From positions 97,908,113 through 97,972,112 of the forward strand of contig NC_080672.1 of the NCBI RefSeq assembly GCF_030247195.1: DNA of 64,000 bases, written 5' to 3'. The notes below the pieces were generated by a model that was not told where the DNA came from, made no database searches, and saw only the letters and a program-made list of their open reading frames with translations. The stretch is from Topomyia yanbarensis (lineage: Eukaryota; Arthropoda; Insecta; Diptera; Culicidae). The position numbers and the translations under genes are program-made. Below are positions 45,193 through 57,219 of the stretch, piece by piece; position 1 is the first letter of the stretch, and each line of letters opens with the position of its first letter.

Positions 45193-45193
45193 T

Positions 45194-45685
45194 GTACTAG
45201 GATGGGACAAAAATTAGATTCCTGCTCTAAGCAACTTTTTGGGTTACATTTGAGTCCTTAAACAATCGTGCAAATTCGTAACTCGATTGGTGAAACTATA
45301 TTTTTGCGCCCATGGTTTAAAGTTTACATGGGAATTCGTATGGGAAAATTAATTTAATTTAATTTTCACAATATAATTCCTCCAGGAGTCTTCCAGTACC
45401 TCCTAAAAATAAATCAATATGTGGTGAATGATTAATTGAATGGCCTTTCTTATAGGTTAGAGAAACCCGCCAATACATATTCTTCAATTCAAAAATATCT
45501 TTTGATTTCCGAATAATTAAATAAATTAATAAAATTCAATAAATCTGTTAATAACCAAATTTAGAAGTACATGTTTTGAACAAAACGACTCAACTAAAGC
45601 AACACATTCCCAATTGCATGACCTTCAAAACTCAGCCAGAAATAATACAACTTTGACAGAACAATGAATCGACAGCACTCAGCCA
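45194..45685. other. Spacer, nothing recognised
   Basis: AT-rich DNA leading into the CT-rich candidate promoter at about 45750. Confidence 0.35.
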
Positions 45686-46374
45686 GAGCGTTTGTTGTGG
45701 ACCGGTTGTTCTTCAATTGCGACCCCAAACGTCATGTTCAGTTTTATTACATTCATTCTCTCGCTCTCTGCTCTCTCGTTCTCCGTTCAGCAGTTGGTAT
45801 GGACGCTGTATAAGTGTTCGTTGCAGAACTTTCGCTCATTGTTTGAAAAGGCGTGCATCGGGAAGGACGCAAAAAACGGGTAACTCCGGAGTTAGTCTGC
45901 ATTTTGTGTATCGTTTTGTGTGTGTAAATAACTAGCAAAAACACAGTGGGAAACTAGCAACAACAAAAAGAACGAGTTTTATATAATCTGGATTTGCTCC
46001 CTGGTGCATATAGAACTGGTTAAATCGCCTTAGAAAAGAATATAGATATAAAATACTATAATACGACGGGCTTGTACATTGCGAATGCGTCGTCCGTTTG
46101 ACTTATTGATATAATAAAATTGATTTCGGTTTCGCGTGTCCGCGAACGTTCGGTTAGCTGCTGCAAGATTGTGTCGGTGCGGGGCTAGGGTACAACCGGT
46201 GTGTGGACGCGGTGTGAAAGTGCTGTTAATTGCAGAGCGGACTGGGCTCTGCCGAGGTTCCATTCAAATAGTGCCATCATTTGCTGCTCTGGTGGTAGAC
46301 AGCTGCAGATTTTTACTGGTGGACGAGCAATGAGTGCAATCAATAATAGTAGACATCAGAAGCTGGAACAGCAA
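45686..46374 (+). CDS. Candidate first exon of an unidentified plus-strand gene (ATG at 46330)
   Basis: A CT/GA-rich run (CTCTCGCTCTCTGCTCTCTC at about 45755, GAGA-factor-like) precedes an initiator-like TTCAGCAGT at about 45786. CG-rich leader sequence at 46130-46260 leads to ATG at 46330, which opens MSAINNSRHQKLEQQ and meets a donor CAGCAA before GTAAAT at 46375 in phase 0. If unspliced the frame ends after 23 codons. An upstream frame at 46136 overlaps the start. The peptide is too short to identify and I found no second exon in the remaining plus strand. An intron may lie within 45890-46130 (donor-like GGGTAACT at 45879). Only the coding part 46330-46374 is proposed as protein. Confidence 0.3.
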
Positions 46375-49120
46375 GTAAATACACAAGAAACAGTCCACTA
46401 ATTTTTGGTATATGAAACTAGTCTTATAGAGGTGCTTTTGTTTTTTTTGGTGGTACCAAAATCCAATATTCAAATGAGTTGGTAATCATCTCTTTTGTGT
46501 CAATACAAATAATGAGTGACCTCCGAGCGGTTGGGAAATAAGAAACACGAAAGAAAAATGAAAACAAGCCGACGGTCCCACTTTGGGCTCGGCAATTGAA
46601 TGGGATTTTCTCGTATAGCCATCGATGGGGCGTTGGAACACGAAGCTCATCCTGTAGCCGTCTGTTCGTCTGTCATCGGTTTATTTAAATCATGGGAAAA
46701 CAAATGGGTCACCGTAATCGATATTTTCACAGCCACGTACATTCTGGCGTTTTTTGTACTATGCCAACACTACGTACTCACGGTGATCCTTTTTGTATGA
46801 AGCAAGGCAAACAAGTTTTCGTACAACGGGTGACAGGATATGTACTGTTGTGTACATTTTATAGTTCAACATTGTTGGATTGGTTGACTGTGTAAAGTAA
46901 ATTTGATTTACGCTTCGTGAGCGAAAGCAAACAAAATAAATTTGAAGTAGAAGATAATTCGCAGTAAAAATTAAAAACCTGTGAATATGCAATAGAAAAG
47001 AAAAGAAGAAATTTTATCGTATATTCACTGGTTAACTTCAGTCTTTCCTTAATTATGGTTTCTTATGCTGATATTAAAATGTCATATAGAAAATATAGTT
47101 ATATAAGATATAAAACAATATTCATAAGTAGTCCAAATTTATTTTTTGGGTCATTGTTCCTAGAAGTTGAAGTTTGATTGAACACACAGTATACGCCTTA
47201 AACCCCTAGCGCCCGTAACTAAGTGAAGTTTTGTTTGTTACAATTCAATCATGCTTTTTGCTTTTAATGCCTCAAACTTCCATTACAAACATTGAAAGAC
47301 ACATTTTTCTCGAATCGTGCCCATGTTCATTTAAAGTTTAGTACCTAGTACAGGGACAAGTTTCTTCGATGACAGTATTTGTTTAGCGTTCATACCCGTC
47401 CCATTAGTTCGTTCCAATGTTGTTTTCAGTTTTTAGCCCTTTAGCTGTCTGTGTCGTCAAAGCGACAGTGTTCGGGGTGGAAGGGAAGAGGTGGATAAAG
47501 CGAACGAGTTCAGCCCACCTCGCCCTCCTTTCAACCAATCGACTTGCAGTGGAAATTGAACTTCTATAAACAACGAAAACCAACCTGAATGGACATATGA
47601 AAAAGGCAGCAGGGGATTGCTTAGCAGCGGTCTAAACAACTTTGTATTGCACTATGACGATTCTGTTTGTTGGATGCATCCTGGTATGGGTTGATGGACA
47701 TGAATAAAATAGAGCAAGTTCGTGTGAATAAATATTGTATAAGCTCTCATATTGGATGTTTGGAATGAATGGCGCGTAAATGATTATTTGTAGCAACCAA
47801 TCGCTGATGCACACGTTTACTGGAAGTTCGATACTTTCATTGACGAGAACGTATCCAATTAATATGATACAATTTCTAATTTATATTAATATGTTTAATC
47901 ATTAGCTGCATATATGACATGATCTATATATTTAAGTATAATAACTAGTATGGGAAGGGTTGTGGTACCGGTATCGAAAATCCCGGTAATACCGACCCAT
48001 TGTTGGTACCGAAATACCGGTACTGAATGAAGATAAGTACCAGAATTATCGGTATTATGCATAGCTTTTGATGATGAATATAAATAACCTAACATTCTAG
48101 CGGGGGCCAATTTAAAATCATTGGCGAGCATGGTGTCATTAGAAGATTAACGAATATAACCGCCGTTGGATGCAACTGGATATTTTATCTATTTACAATT
48201 ATTTAAAATGACCTTTCATTAAATTTGTGTGCCTAGAACTAGCATGGATAAAATAGCAATTGATTTGAATCTCCCATAATTGACATTCGGATTGGTTCCT
48301 ATTATTCGATGTATGCCGGTATAATAAGTTTGTGGCTTAAGATACGCCTGTACTCATTCTGCTGTTAAATATGAATCTACAAATAATTTCGATCTCTACA
48401 CGGAAATCATCTTCACAACAATGCTTCCATCCACGGCTAAACCCACCACACATTTGATCTAATTCGAGTTCGTTGAAAATCAGTCGCAATGGTAATTCTC
48501 GCAGTAGAAGCACCTTTTGCTTCTGTAGTTTTCTAATTTCACTGCGCAGCCTGAAGAACGATACTGTATTCTTTGTGTACTGGATAAGCAACAAAGCATT
48601 GGTAATTGATTTTTTTCGACGCGCTTCCTGCGCCAGAAAAAGACTCTAGTGTAGATAGACTGAAATTCACTTTCTTGGTTAGTAAACTTGGTTGGGTAGC
48701 AGAATTCAATTTTCTCGTCTTGGAAAATCAAGGGATGAATGTATCAGAATCATTAGCAGCTTAAACTGCAACAAGTGTGGGGCAGTGGACTGAGAAAAAC
48801 TTTTTATCAAACGCCACGAAATAAAAAATCCCAGTAATTTTTTTACAGGATGTTTTTGCACACAATTTGCGGTTTTTATACATAATTAAATGACCCGAAT
48901 ATAAGTGTTGATGGAAGCCGTTCTCAACAAATTTCTAACAAATACATTTAAAAGATTTATACAAAAAGGTAAATATTCTTTTCCGTCGATAGGGAGGAGG
49001 CAGAGTACACGTGGTTTCCACGGAGGAGATATGAAATGTGGTTCGCAGGGTGGGAAGGGGTGGTTTTCGAGAACCCCGAAAAATCTACGTAATTTGTGTA
49101 TGGACCCTTGCCAAGCTATA
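46375..49120. other. Candidate intron, largely featureless
   Basis: At 47945-48055 the words GGTACCGGTAT, GGTACCGAAATACCGGTACT and ATTATCGGTATT form a short palindromic repeat cluster. At 48975-49115 a minus-strand phrase (CATACACAAATTACGTAGAT and TCGGGGTTCTCGAAAACC) resembles the G-tract element family. No gene recognised. Confidence 0.35.
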
Positions 49121-49122
49121 TA

Positions 49123-49630
49123 CACTCAAGTTTTTTTTTTACGCGGTTTTTTTTGCGCGGTATTTTTTTACGCGGTTTTTTTTACGCGGATTTTGAAATT
49201 TACGCGGTTTTCATTTACGCGGATTTTGAAATTTACGCGGTTTTCATTTACGCGGATTTTGAAATTTACGCGGTTTTCATTTACGCGGTTTTTGAAATTT
49301 ACGCGGTTTTCATTTACGCGGATTTTGGAATTTACGCGGTATCCATCAATGAGGTTCCCTTTATCGCGGATTCTTAAATTTAAGTGGTCTTCATTTACGC
49401 GGATTTTGAAATTTACGCGGTTTTCATTTACGCGGATTTTGAAATTTACGCGGTTTTCATTTACGCGGATTTTGAAATTTACGCGGTTTTCATTTACGCG
49501 GATTTTGAAATTTACGCGGTTTTCATTTACGCGGATTTTGAAATTTACGCGGTTTTCATTTACGCGGTTTTCATTTACGCGGTTTTCATTTACGCGGCTC
49601 GTATCCCCCGCGTAAAAAAAAACCTGAGTG
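49123..49630. mobile_element. 508-bp TA-flanked MITE filled with a 33-bp satellite
   Basis: The ends are CACTCAAGTTTTTTTT and, inverted, CACTCAGGTTTTTTTT, flanked by TA on both sides (49121-49122; 49631-49632), the Tc1/mariner pattern. Nearly the entire interior is a tandem array built from ATTTTGAAATTTACGCGG plus TTTTCATTTACGCGG (33 bp), with about ten units and a variant block at 49327-49395 (GGTATCCATCAATGAGG). As 33 is a multiple of three and the unit lacks stops, two frames stay open (repeats of FTRILKFTRFS and IYADFEIYAVF), but these are by-products rather than genes. Confidence 0.9.
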
Positions 49631-49632
49631 TA

Positions 49633-50898
49633 TATTTTTACATTTTATTTCGCTCTGGTGTTATTTAGTTTTTTTTTGACAAAATACAAAATTGACAATT
49701 GCTAGACTAGTGCTATGTTCATGCCCACAATGACAATGAGTGATTGTATTATTTTGTTAAGACATTTAACAAAATAGAAAGCAATCGAGTTCAAAATATA
49801 TCTAAAATGTGCACTACAAAGGCGTAAAAACAACAAATAACAATAGGTATATTTACCCAATCTCTTGTATTTATAAATTCCATTTCACTCGCTGTTACTT
49901 GCAATTAACAGTATTCCTACATAATTTATTTTAGTAAGCACTTAAACAGTACCGTAAAACGGGGGAATATTAATCCATTTTTCTACATTTTTCCGAATAA
50001 CTTCAAATCAGGTAGATGTAACTGTTTGCATTTTTAAAACAAGTACTGGTACACATAGATTGAAAACGTTCAGATTGTTTGGTAATATATTTCGTTTTAC
50101 CATAAAAATGAAATAAAATTGTTGTGAAATCGTTGTTTTCGGGATAACTTTGATCAGCAAAATATGTGTATCGAAATACGAAATAACGCTCCAAATGTTG
50201 TGTAAATTGCATATGTGCAGGCGATTTTATGGACCGATATTGTGTCGTCTCGTAAGAAAACAAAATTGCCTGGAAGGATACGGCCGACTTTTATCGATCT
50301 TTTTCGGGAAAATAATCGAAATAAAATAGTTAGCAATTAAAATCTGTTAAATACATTATTGGACAAAAATATTTACGGTTTCTAAAAAAGTGTTCATTTT
50401 AGTTAAAGTTGGTTGATTTCATTAATATACAAGGAATTGTTTAAACGGATTGAAACGATGCATGAAAGTTGTATCATTTTCAATTTAAATTTGTATTCAT
50501 AAAAGGTAAATCTAATGTCAAAACAATCCACAGTGGAAGAAATCCGACCAAAAAGGCAGTTAATTGGAAGCCGCTGAAAAAGTATGACAATATAAAAACC
50601 AAAAGTTGCGGAATATTTTAGGAAATAAAATGCAATAAAATTTGTTCACCGCATGCACTTGTGACCGGAGATATGGGGCTTTGAAGATCCGGACCATTAC
50701 CGGTATTCATCAAATCTGAGATCTAATTTAGAAGCCGCTGAAAAAGTATTGAGTGATGTCTCGATAGTAAACACAGAAGTTCTATTTGCCGACGAGGAAT
50801 GTGAATCGAAACCGTCTTTTGGCTTAGGAACCAAACGTCTGGTACTATGCGTAATTCCCAAGCGGGAAGAACTTAGAAAAGTTCAACTTTTATTGTGC
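49633..50898. other. AT-rich DNA, nothing recognised
   Basis: Random-looking short frames only. AGAAGCCGCTGAAAAAGTAT occurs at about 50568 and again at 50730, a 160-bp-spaced direct repeat. Confidence 0.35.
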
Positions 50899-50906
50899 AT
50901 AAAGAC

Positions 50907-52497
50907 CAGAGCCGTAGCGGTGTCTTCTGGCGCCCTTGGCGGAGTCTTAGTTTTGCGCCCCTTTGGTGTTTACTTTAGCTCTTTTTTAGTTCGACCTTCA
51001 AAAAAATAATTTGTGTACATGGAAATGGCACACCTACTCCCTTCTTAATTAATGACTGTATATAAGGGTGTCAATGGCATGTATGGGAAACCGAATTTAA
51101 AAACTGGCCGCACCTCAATAGTACCTCGAAAAAAGACTCTAGGCAGAATTTTAGCTCAATCGCATACGATCAAGGGGTTACGCAAAACGGCCAAGGTGCG
51201 AAAGCTTTTCACCCATGAAAAAACACAAACGGACCCTTAGAATATTCACAAAATGAATTCAAATTTTTGTTGCTAAATGGCTTAGGATGTAATGAAACGT
51301 CGAGGTCTACTACCACCCTGAATTTTTTTTCCAAGATAGCCTTTATGAAACTTAGAAAATTTTGGTTTTGAGTTGAAGCTGGGGCTTGCAAAGGCTGCTT
51401 TTATATTATTTTCTATGTCCGAGAGTTGCATAAAATAATGGATTTTGTATGAAGATCGCGTAAAATTGTTTTGCCTCTATGGTACTTTTAATTTTTAAAA
51501 TGAGATTTTCAAATAAAAATAAAAAATCGTTTTTTTTTAATTGACACCTGATATCGACATTTCATTGATTTATAAAATATTTGGCATGCAAAAAAAAAGT
51601 TAAAGCTGCATTTCCAAACTCAAGTGCCATCTTAATTGAAACATTTTTCTTGCACTACAAATGCATTTTTTTCAACATTACACAAGATCTTGACGCTGCA
51701 TGGCATTTGTTTGCGCTCAAATTTTGCATGGGGACATTGAAATCGGTTCGACCATATCCTCTCTTCTTTCGGATCAGAGGTAGTTCGCTAAGTAGACGTA
51801 GAAATATTCAGCTGCACCAGATATATCCAAAATTCGCCTAGATAAGCTTGAAATTGTGATATTTTGTCTAAAGAAAACAAATGACGTTACTGGCGACTAG
51901 GCTTTTAAGAAAAACTAACACGTTTACATGCCCGTTCCCAAAGTTGAGATCGATGGTGTAGTTACCGATTCGAACTTGGTGAATCTACGTGTAGTGCAGG
52001 ATTGGTTGGATCAGGGTAGGTACTGCATGGGGTTATCTTCCCGATGATAATTGATCTAGCTTACTCTACGATCTACGATCTACAGTTTTAAATAGTTGGC
52101 TTGCTTTACCGCTAATAATCACATTTCCGATCCCCTTGTTTCTTTGAAAGTGAGAAAACGAGCGGAAAAAGTTTGCAATAATTTTCCACTATTTTGTTGA
52201 AATTTGAAGTCTTCGTCTTGTTCGTTGTTTATTCTGAACTAACAGGACCGTAGCGTAGTCTTCTGGCACTTTTGGTAGAGTTTCAGTTATGCGCCGCCTG
52301 CCTGTCTTCTTTGGCTTTCTTTTTCAGTTAAATTTCCTAACAATAATTTTGTGTGTACCTGGGAATGATACTTCTGTCCTGACTTATTTTATTACTTAAC
52401 TTCACTTATTTTACAAAGCAGATAAAGATTTTAGCGCACCCCTAAGGTTGGCGCTCTTGGTGGGGCCTAACCTGGCCAACCGCACGCTACGGCTCTG
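50907..52497. mobile_element. Composite hAT-like element with duplicated left terminus
   Basis: The ends are CAGAGCCGTAGCG and, inverted, CAGAGCCGTAGCGTGCGGTT, flanked by the exact 8-bp duplication ATAAAGAC (50899-50906; 52498-52505). CAGAG fits the hAT YARNG start. A second left-type end begins at 52245 (CAGGACCGTAGCG, then GTCTTCTGGC) in the same direction as the outer one, followed by the shared right end. A 253-bp sub-unit (52245-52497) thus looks complete, but its own left flank does not match ATAAAGAC. The element therefore moved as a 1.59-kb unit. The interior shows no transposase. Confidence 0.88.
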
Positions 52498-52505
52498 ATA
52501 AAGAC

Positions 52506-53719
52506 ACAAGACATGACATCAAGTATGCATTTTTTAGTGTTTCGGATTCTGCTCGTCAGTAACTAATCATCAGTATTTGTATCATTGTAAATATTTTCCT
52601 TCTTTTTAGCATGAGGTGTTCTTTCTATACCGTCATGTCTACCAGAATATTGTGCAATATTTTCCTTATCGCACATAGAGTAAGGCCTGAAAAGAGACTT
52701 CTATTGATGGACGACATGCATTTAGGGTGTATGACCGTTGTGTTTTAAATTAGCTTGAATGGGATTTATTTTTTTTGGAAAATTATTCAGCTTTAAAGTA
52801 TTTTTTGAGCGATATTTTTTTAAATTTACCCTTTTAAGCTAGAAAATAACGGCATTTTATATCTTTGAATTTATCATACCACTGTCATAAGTCGAAAAAC
52901 TTTTTGCATATATTGGCTGCTGAATTTCTTGACTCGAAAAAAAAAATTAAAATTACCCGCAATATCGAAAGAAGCCGGGACTATTTCAAACAGTGAAGAT
53001 CCGATTTTATCAGCTCCCGATTTTGTCAGCTTTTTGAACCGATTTTGTAAGCCGGCCAGGGTAATGAGGCTATATCTATGGACTAGCCCCCAATGTCGAT
53101 TTCCAGCCTCCCAACGACACGTTCAAAGCTGCTGCCCATCGCGTTCGGCCCGTGTGCGCTAAGCTATAGATATTTTTTACAAAAAGAGCACCGTTATTTA
53201 TATGTTCGAAATGTGGTATTGGTGCAGTTCGGTGCTCATGGCACGCTTCGTGGAACATGACAACGTTAGAATCAAGATCCACGTCTATGCAACTATGCAG
53301 TAGCCGTTAAACTACATGATTTGTCTCCTGGTACACCTGATAGCTAAATCCGCAGATTCGCATCGCAATACGGCGACCAAAATAAGCTCACATTTGCAAA
53401 GTATAACGCGCACCGCCATTCAGAGCCGTTCACATTACGCTGTAAAGTTTTCACATTTGTAACGGTTTGGAAGGTTTGGCTTGATATAGAATTTCACTTC
53501 ACCGGCTAATCGCAAAGAATACAAAAGCACAAGCCACTTTCACTGTGGAGCATGTGCCGAACGAGCGTTGCCCTCCAACACAGCTACCAGGAAGAACAGA
53601 GAAGCAGGATATCAGCACTGTCTGGGAATCGCACTACGGGTTTTCCAGAATTCTTTGTAGTTTTCCGCCACAGTCGCTAGGGAATTCCAGCAAAGGAGAG
53701 AACCTCACCTCCGTAGCCA
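52506..53719. other. Unassigned DNA with a mariner-like terminus piece
   Basis: At 52990-53050, GATCCGATTTTATCAGC, then CCCGATTTTGTCAGC and CCGATTTTGTAAGC relates to the ends at 20364 and 34200. A minus-strand 68-codon frame at 53076-53282 (containing HTGRTRWAAALNVSLGGW) is unfamiliar and may be part of an unlisted repeat. Confidence 0.35.
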
Positions 53720-54009
53720 CCCAGGTAACCAATAAGCATGCAAAGTGCGCCTTAACGGCTACCTGATAAGCGTTTAAGTGGTTTTAAATGCTATTTAAAA
53801 GTTTGTTTTGGCAAAATATACGGCTACATTACTGCTGTGCCATAAAAAGGCTTACTTTACTGCTGCTGTGCATTCAGAATGCTGCTTACCGGCAAGAAGT
53901 TTTTAAACAGTTTTTTGAATGCTGATTAACGACCCTACTGCAAGAAGCATCTGAAATGCAAATTATATGCTACTTTTCTGCATACACTAATGTTTACTGG
54001 TTACCTGGG
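53720..54009. mobile_element. 290-bp MITE with CCCAGGTAACCA termini
   Basis: CCCAGGTAACCAATAAGCAT at the left, and inverted CCCAGGTAACCAGTAAACAT at the right. Weaker pairing continues inward (GCAAAGTGCGCC; TGCAGAAAAGTAGC). The interior repeats GCTGCTTAC/GCATTC words. The target duplication could not be settled. Confidence 0.85.
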
Positions 54010-54139
54010 CAATATCTAAGGACCGCTAAAGGAGCAGCCAGCGTTAACACAAGAAGAAATCGTTAGATGTTGACCCTGCCGGTTGAATTAGGCCAAGCGT
54101 TATCCCATCAAGCAGCAGCTGCATATAAGCACCAGCAAC

Positions 54140-54290
54140 AGGGAGGTCATTTGGTGAAGGGCGCTATTCTTGAGGGGGCGCTGAAATCTTGATCTGTTTT
54201 GAAAAATAAGTGAGGTTAGGTTATAAAATAAGTGAGAATAAGTTTCCCATTTCCAGGTATCAACTAAATTATTGTTCGAAAGTCGAGTTG
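54140..54290. repeat. Fragment of the CAGAGCCGTAGCG hAT-like family
   Basis: GAAGGGCGCTATTCTTGAGG through CATTTCCAGGTATCAACTAA and ATTATTGTTCGAAAGTCGAG shares order with the inverted subterminal region at 50940-51060 and with the copy at 56470-56637. The outermost terminus is missing. Confidence 0.65.
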
Positions 54291-56469
54291 AAAATGTGTG
54301 TCAAGGGGAGAAAAAATAAAGAGCAAACATGTTTGACTTGCAAGGCACTGCAAAGACTTATAAAAATAGCGAAAATTATTACAAACTTTATCGCTCGTTT
54401 TAACAGTTTTATTGATACACAAAAGGGCCAGAAATCTGGTCATGGGCAGTACAATAGCCCACCTCTATAAAGCAGTAGCAAAGATCGTGGAGAAAGCTAG
54501 ATCGATTATCATCGAAAAGATAATCCCATGCCGTACTGTGAGAATTGAAGCTCTTCTCGGTACCGGAGAATTTCCACAGTATCACAAAGTTACCGTTGCC
54601 CAACGTAGGCCCAAACTGCACTGAGTTGAGTCCCTGGTTGAAATGATGAGCTACTTGGAATTTTTGGTGTTTGTGGAAGCTTTGGAAACTCCTTGTTTGA
54701 TCTCAACAGTCTAAAACCTGGTGCTGTTTACTTCGAATTTGTGTCAGCGCTTCCTCGAGCTGTTATATTTTCCGAAAAGGAGCGCTTTTTAAGGAAATGC
54801 TTCTAATTCTTTATGCATTTACGCGGGGAATGGTAAGAGATCGTGACAACTCTCCCCACAATAAGCACATCCTCGCGATTCTCTGCAAACCGCAGTCTTA
54901 TTACTACAATGGCTTATTTGCTTGTATTTATTGCAAAACATGATGTGCGATACAAACAGTCGAACAGGCAGTCGAGTCGTGTTGAATAAGACGTAATTAG
55001 GCAAAGCAGGTTACCTGGTACGGATTTGAAGCGACATACAAAACAGCCAACCCCGAGCTTCAGCAGATCCAGGCTAAACCATCGAATCGGTAATCACACC
55101 GTCGATTTCTACTTTGTGAGCATGTATATAGATACGGTAGTTCTATATAAACGATGTGTCACCAGTAATGTAATTTGCTTGCTTTCGATAGGATATCACA
55201 ATTCTAAACTTGAGTGATCTTTCGATATATTTGTAATAGCTGAATAGTTCTGCGTCAGTTCTTCGAATATCGTGAGCATATGAAGCTGATTATCTGTGAT
55301 CCACAAGAAGAGCAGATATGATCCGATCGGAGTCTTCGATGACGAATCAGCTTCGACGCCCATATTATCATCAACTGGGTCTTTTCCAGGCCTGACTTAA
55401 AGCGAAATCTAAAACAATGCACTAAAAAGACGGAAATTACGGCAGATTGAAAGACAAATTAGAAAACGGTAAAGCAAGCTTAGTGTCACCTATCTTTACT
55501 CGCTGTATGGCTGGATGTTACCGATTTTCTTCTTTCGTGTGCAAAAAATGCGCAAAAACTTTTTTCAGAAACAGATCATAAAAGCATCTTTGTTAGACAC
55601 GCATGTGCAAAAGATGGGTAGGTAATGTCCTGGGCATATTCGAAATGTCGTAATGGCATTTGGGCTGGTAATTCACCGCTGGTGATGCACCGTATTGAAA
55701 AAATAAACCAAACTCCTATAAATTGTCTCCAATTTATATTGCCATTTTACGTATAATTGTCCCATGTTAATGTGTGAGCATTTTCAGTTGTTTTTCTATT
55801 AAATGTTCCCTTTCAGCATATATTTTCAGGAAACATGCAAATCATACAGTTTGTTTCAAGAATCCTTTCAAAAATACCAAGTCTGTTTGCCATATTGTTG
55901 AAATTCTACGCATAACTATCCCACTAACAAAATAAACAAAAATGTTTACAATAAACGCAATTACGTTGCGCTTACTTGAGAAATACATTACACTAGATAC
56001 TGGGACTGGAAAAAAAATTAACGGAAAGAGCATGTTTCATCAAAAAGAGATGGGTACCATATAAATAGGTGCGATCAATCATGTCGAACTATTCATCGCT
56101 GTTATCGCTAACAAATACTTAAAACACGGCAAAACAATTTCCGAATTCGGTGAATCTTCGTTACCACGGTAGTACCTCCCAGCTGTAGTGGCAGCTTGCA
56201 AAATCTAACAAGACCTTCAGTGGGCCTTTGTGTGCCTTTATGAATGTATAGATTATATTGCTTATACAGCTTCGAGTCTTTTGCTTAGGAACAAAAAGCT
56301 TGGTTTTAAGTTCGTAGCTACAAATTCCTTGCCAGATTATCAGTTTCTGTATCAATTTTGTGACCCTATATTGGCTCACAATGTTGCCAACATTAACAAA
56401 TACCGAAACTTTCCACAATTGAATTTTACCAGCACAGGCTCATTGTGTAAAGTTGAACGGGGTAGCTCC
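54291..56469. other. Unassigned DNA
   Basis: A plus frame at 54210-54470 and the opposed pair at 54409-54624 have no family resemblance. CCATTTTACGTATAATTGTC (55741) and TTCTACGCATAACTATCCCA (55902) are a loose direct repeat. Nothing else recognised. Confidence 0.3.
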
Positions 56470-56637
56470 CGCCATGGATAAGTCATAAAGTAAGTAGGAA
56501 TAAGTGTGACATTTCCATGTAGGTGCACACTAAATTATTGTTCGAAAGTCGACCAGAAAAAGAAAGCCACTGCAAACATTAGAGGGGCGCAAAGTGAGAC
56601 TTCGCCAATGGCGCCAGAAGACCACGATACGGCTCTG
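56470..56637. repeat. Terminus of the CAGAGCCGTAGCG hAT-like family
   Basis: GACATTTCCATGTAGGTGCA, ATTATTGTTCGAAAGTCGAC, GAGGGGCGCAAAGTGAGACT and GGCGCCAGAAGACCACGATA lead to CGGCTCTG at 56637. It is the reverse complement of the left terminus at 50907 with modest divergence. A full partner end was not found. Confidence 0.75.
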
Positions 56638-57219
56638 CATCTTGGTCACGATTTTCGTAATTTATGTGCACGTTATCTTGATATTTTATTCTATAGTTTA
56701 CTTTCGAATTTTACTCCTGGAGTGATGTGACACATGTTCATAACATCAGCAGTTTTATTGCGATATTCGTATTGTGATCTGTTATTTTTTGGTTATTATT
56801 GTTTTTTAACTAGAATTAACGTGACAATATGAACAGAAACTTGTGAACCATATCACGAACACGATTTGTGGCTCTATAATATATTTTTGATACTCAGCGC
56901 AGTTTTCTTTTTCTGTAGAGACATCACACTGAACCTTATTAAATGAATAACTTGTTGTTTGTTTTATTTACGTGACTTTAAATAGATATTCATTCGTCAC
57001 GTTAAATGAATAACGATGTTATTGGTTCTAATGGTGTTCTTATATCCACTGTTCGTGCCTCTTGCTGGTCGCTAGCAGCTGGACATATATGACATTTCAT
57101 GGGATAGTGCATGGAACAAAAATGATTCTACGAATAATTTTGTGAAATAGTTTTCGTGAAAATTTTATGACCATATTGCATGAAATTGAAATCATGAATA
57201 TGCAAGATAGGTCGATAGT
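56638..57219. other. AT-rich spacer
   Basis: No gene. TTATTTACGTGACTTTAAAT at 56960 and nearby TCACGTTAAATGAATAAC are small repeats leading into the tandem block. Confidence 0.35.

Larger units (their letters stand above)
40233..45193. mobile_element. Matching ~110-bp inverted termini bounding ~5 kb (candidate composite element)
   Basis: CACAGTGGTCCAGAATGTAA at 40233 and, inverted from 45193, CACAGTGGTCCAGAATTTTT. Similarity goes on for about 110 bp (left CTAAACAATTTTGCCTTTCA; right CTAAACAACTTAGCCTTATT). Between them lie a MITE (40428), a TTAA element (42168) and a LOA-type LINE 3' end (42330-43590), so if it is one element it has been heavily invaded. No target duplication was found, so two separate, oppositely oriented fragments are the alternative. 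No transposase recognised. Confidence 0.5.

Noticed and set aside
49190..49600. Regular repeat spacing resembling a CRISPR array
   Set aside because: Both the 'repeat' and the 'spacer' parts are identical between units, the unit is 33 bp, it lies inside a MITE, and the DNA is animal.
48905..49668. Long plus-strand open frames (up to 236 codons) with 11-residue repeats
   Set aside because: They are produced by the 33-bp satellite in the MITE at 49123-49630. The unit is a multiple of three without stops, two frames are open, and no start, promoter or non-repeat domain supports a protein.
51581..51841. 86-codon frame inside the composite hAT-like element as a transposase relic
   Set aside because: It lacks any hAT dimerisation-domain or DDE-like motif and is too short to judge.
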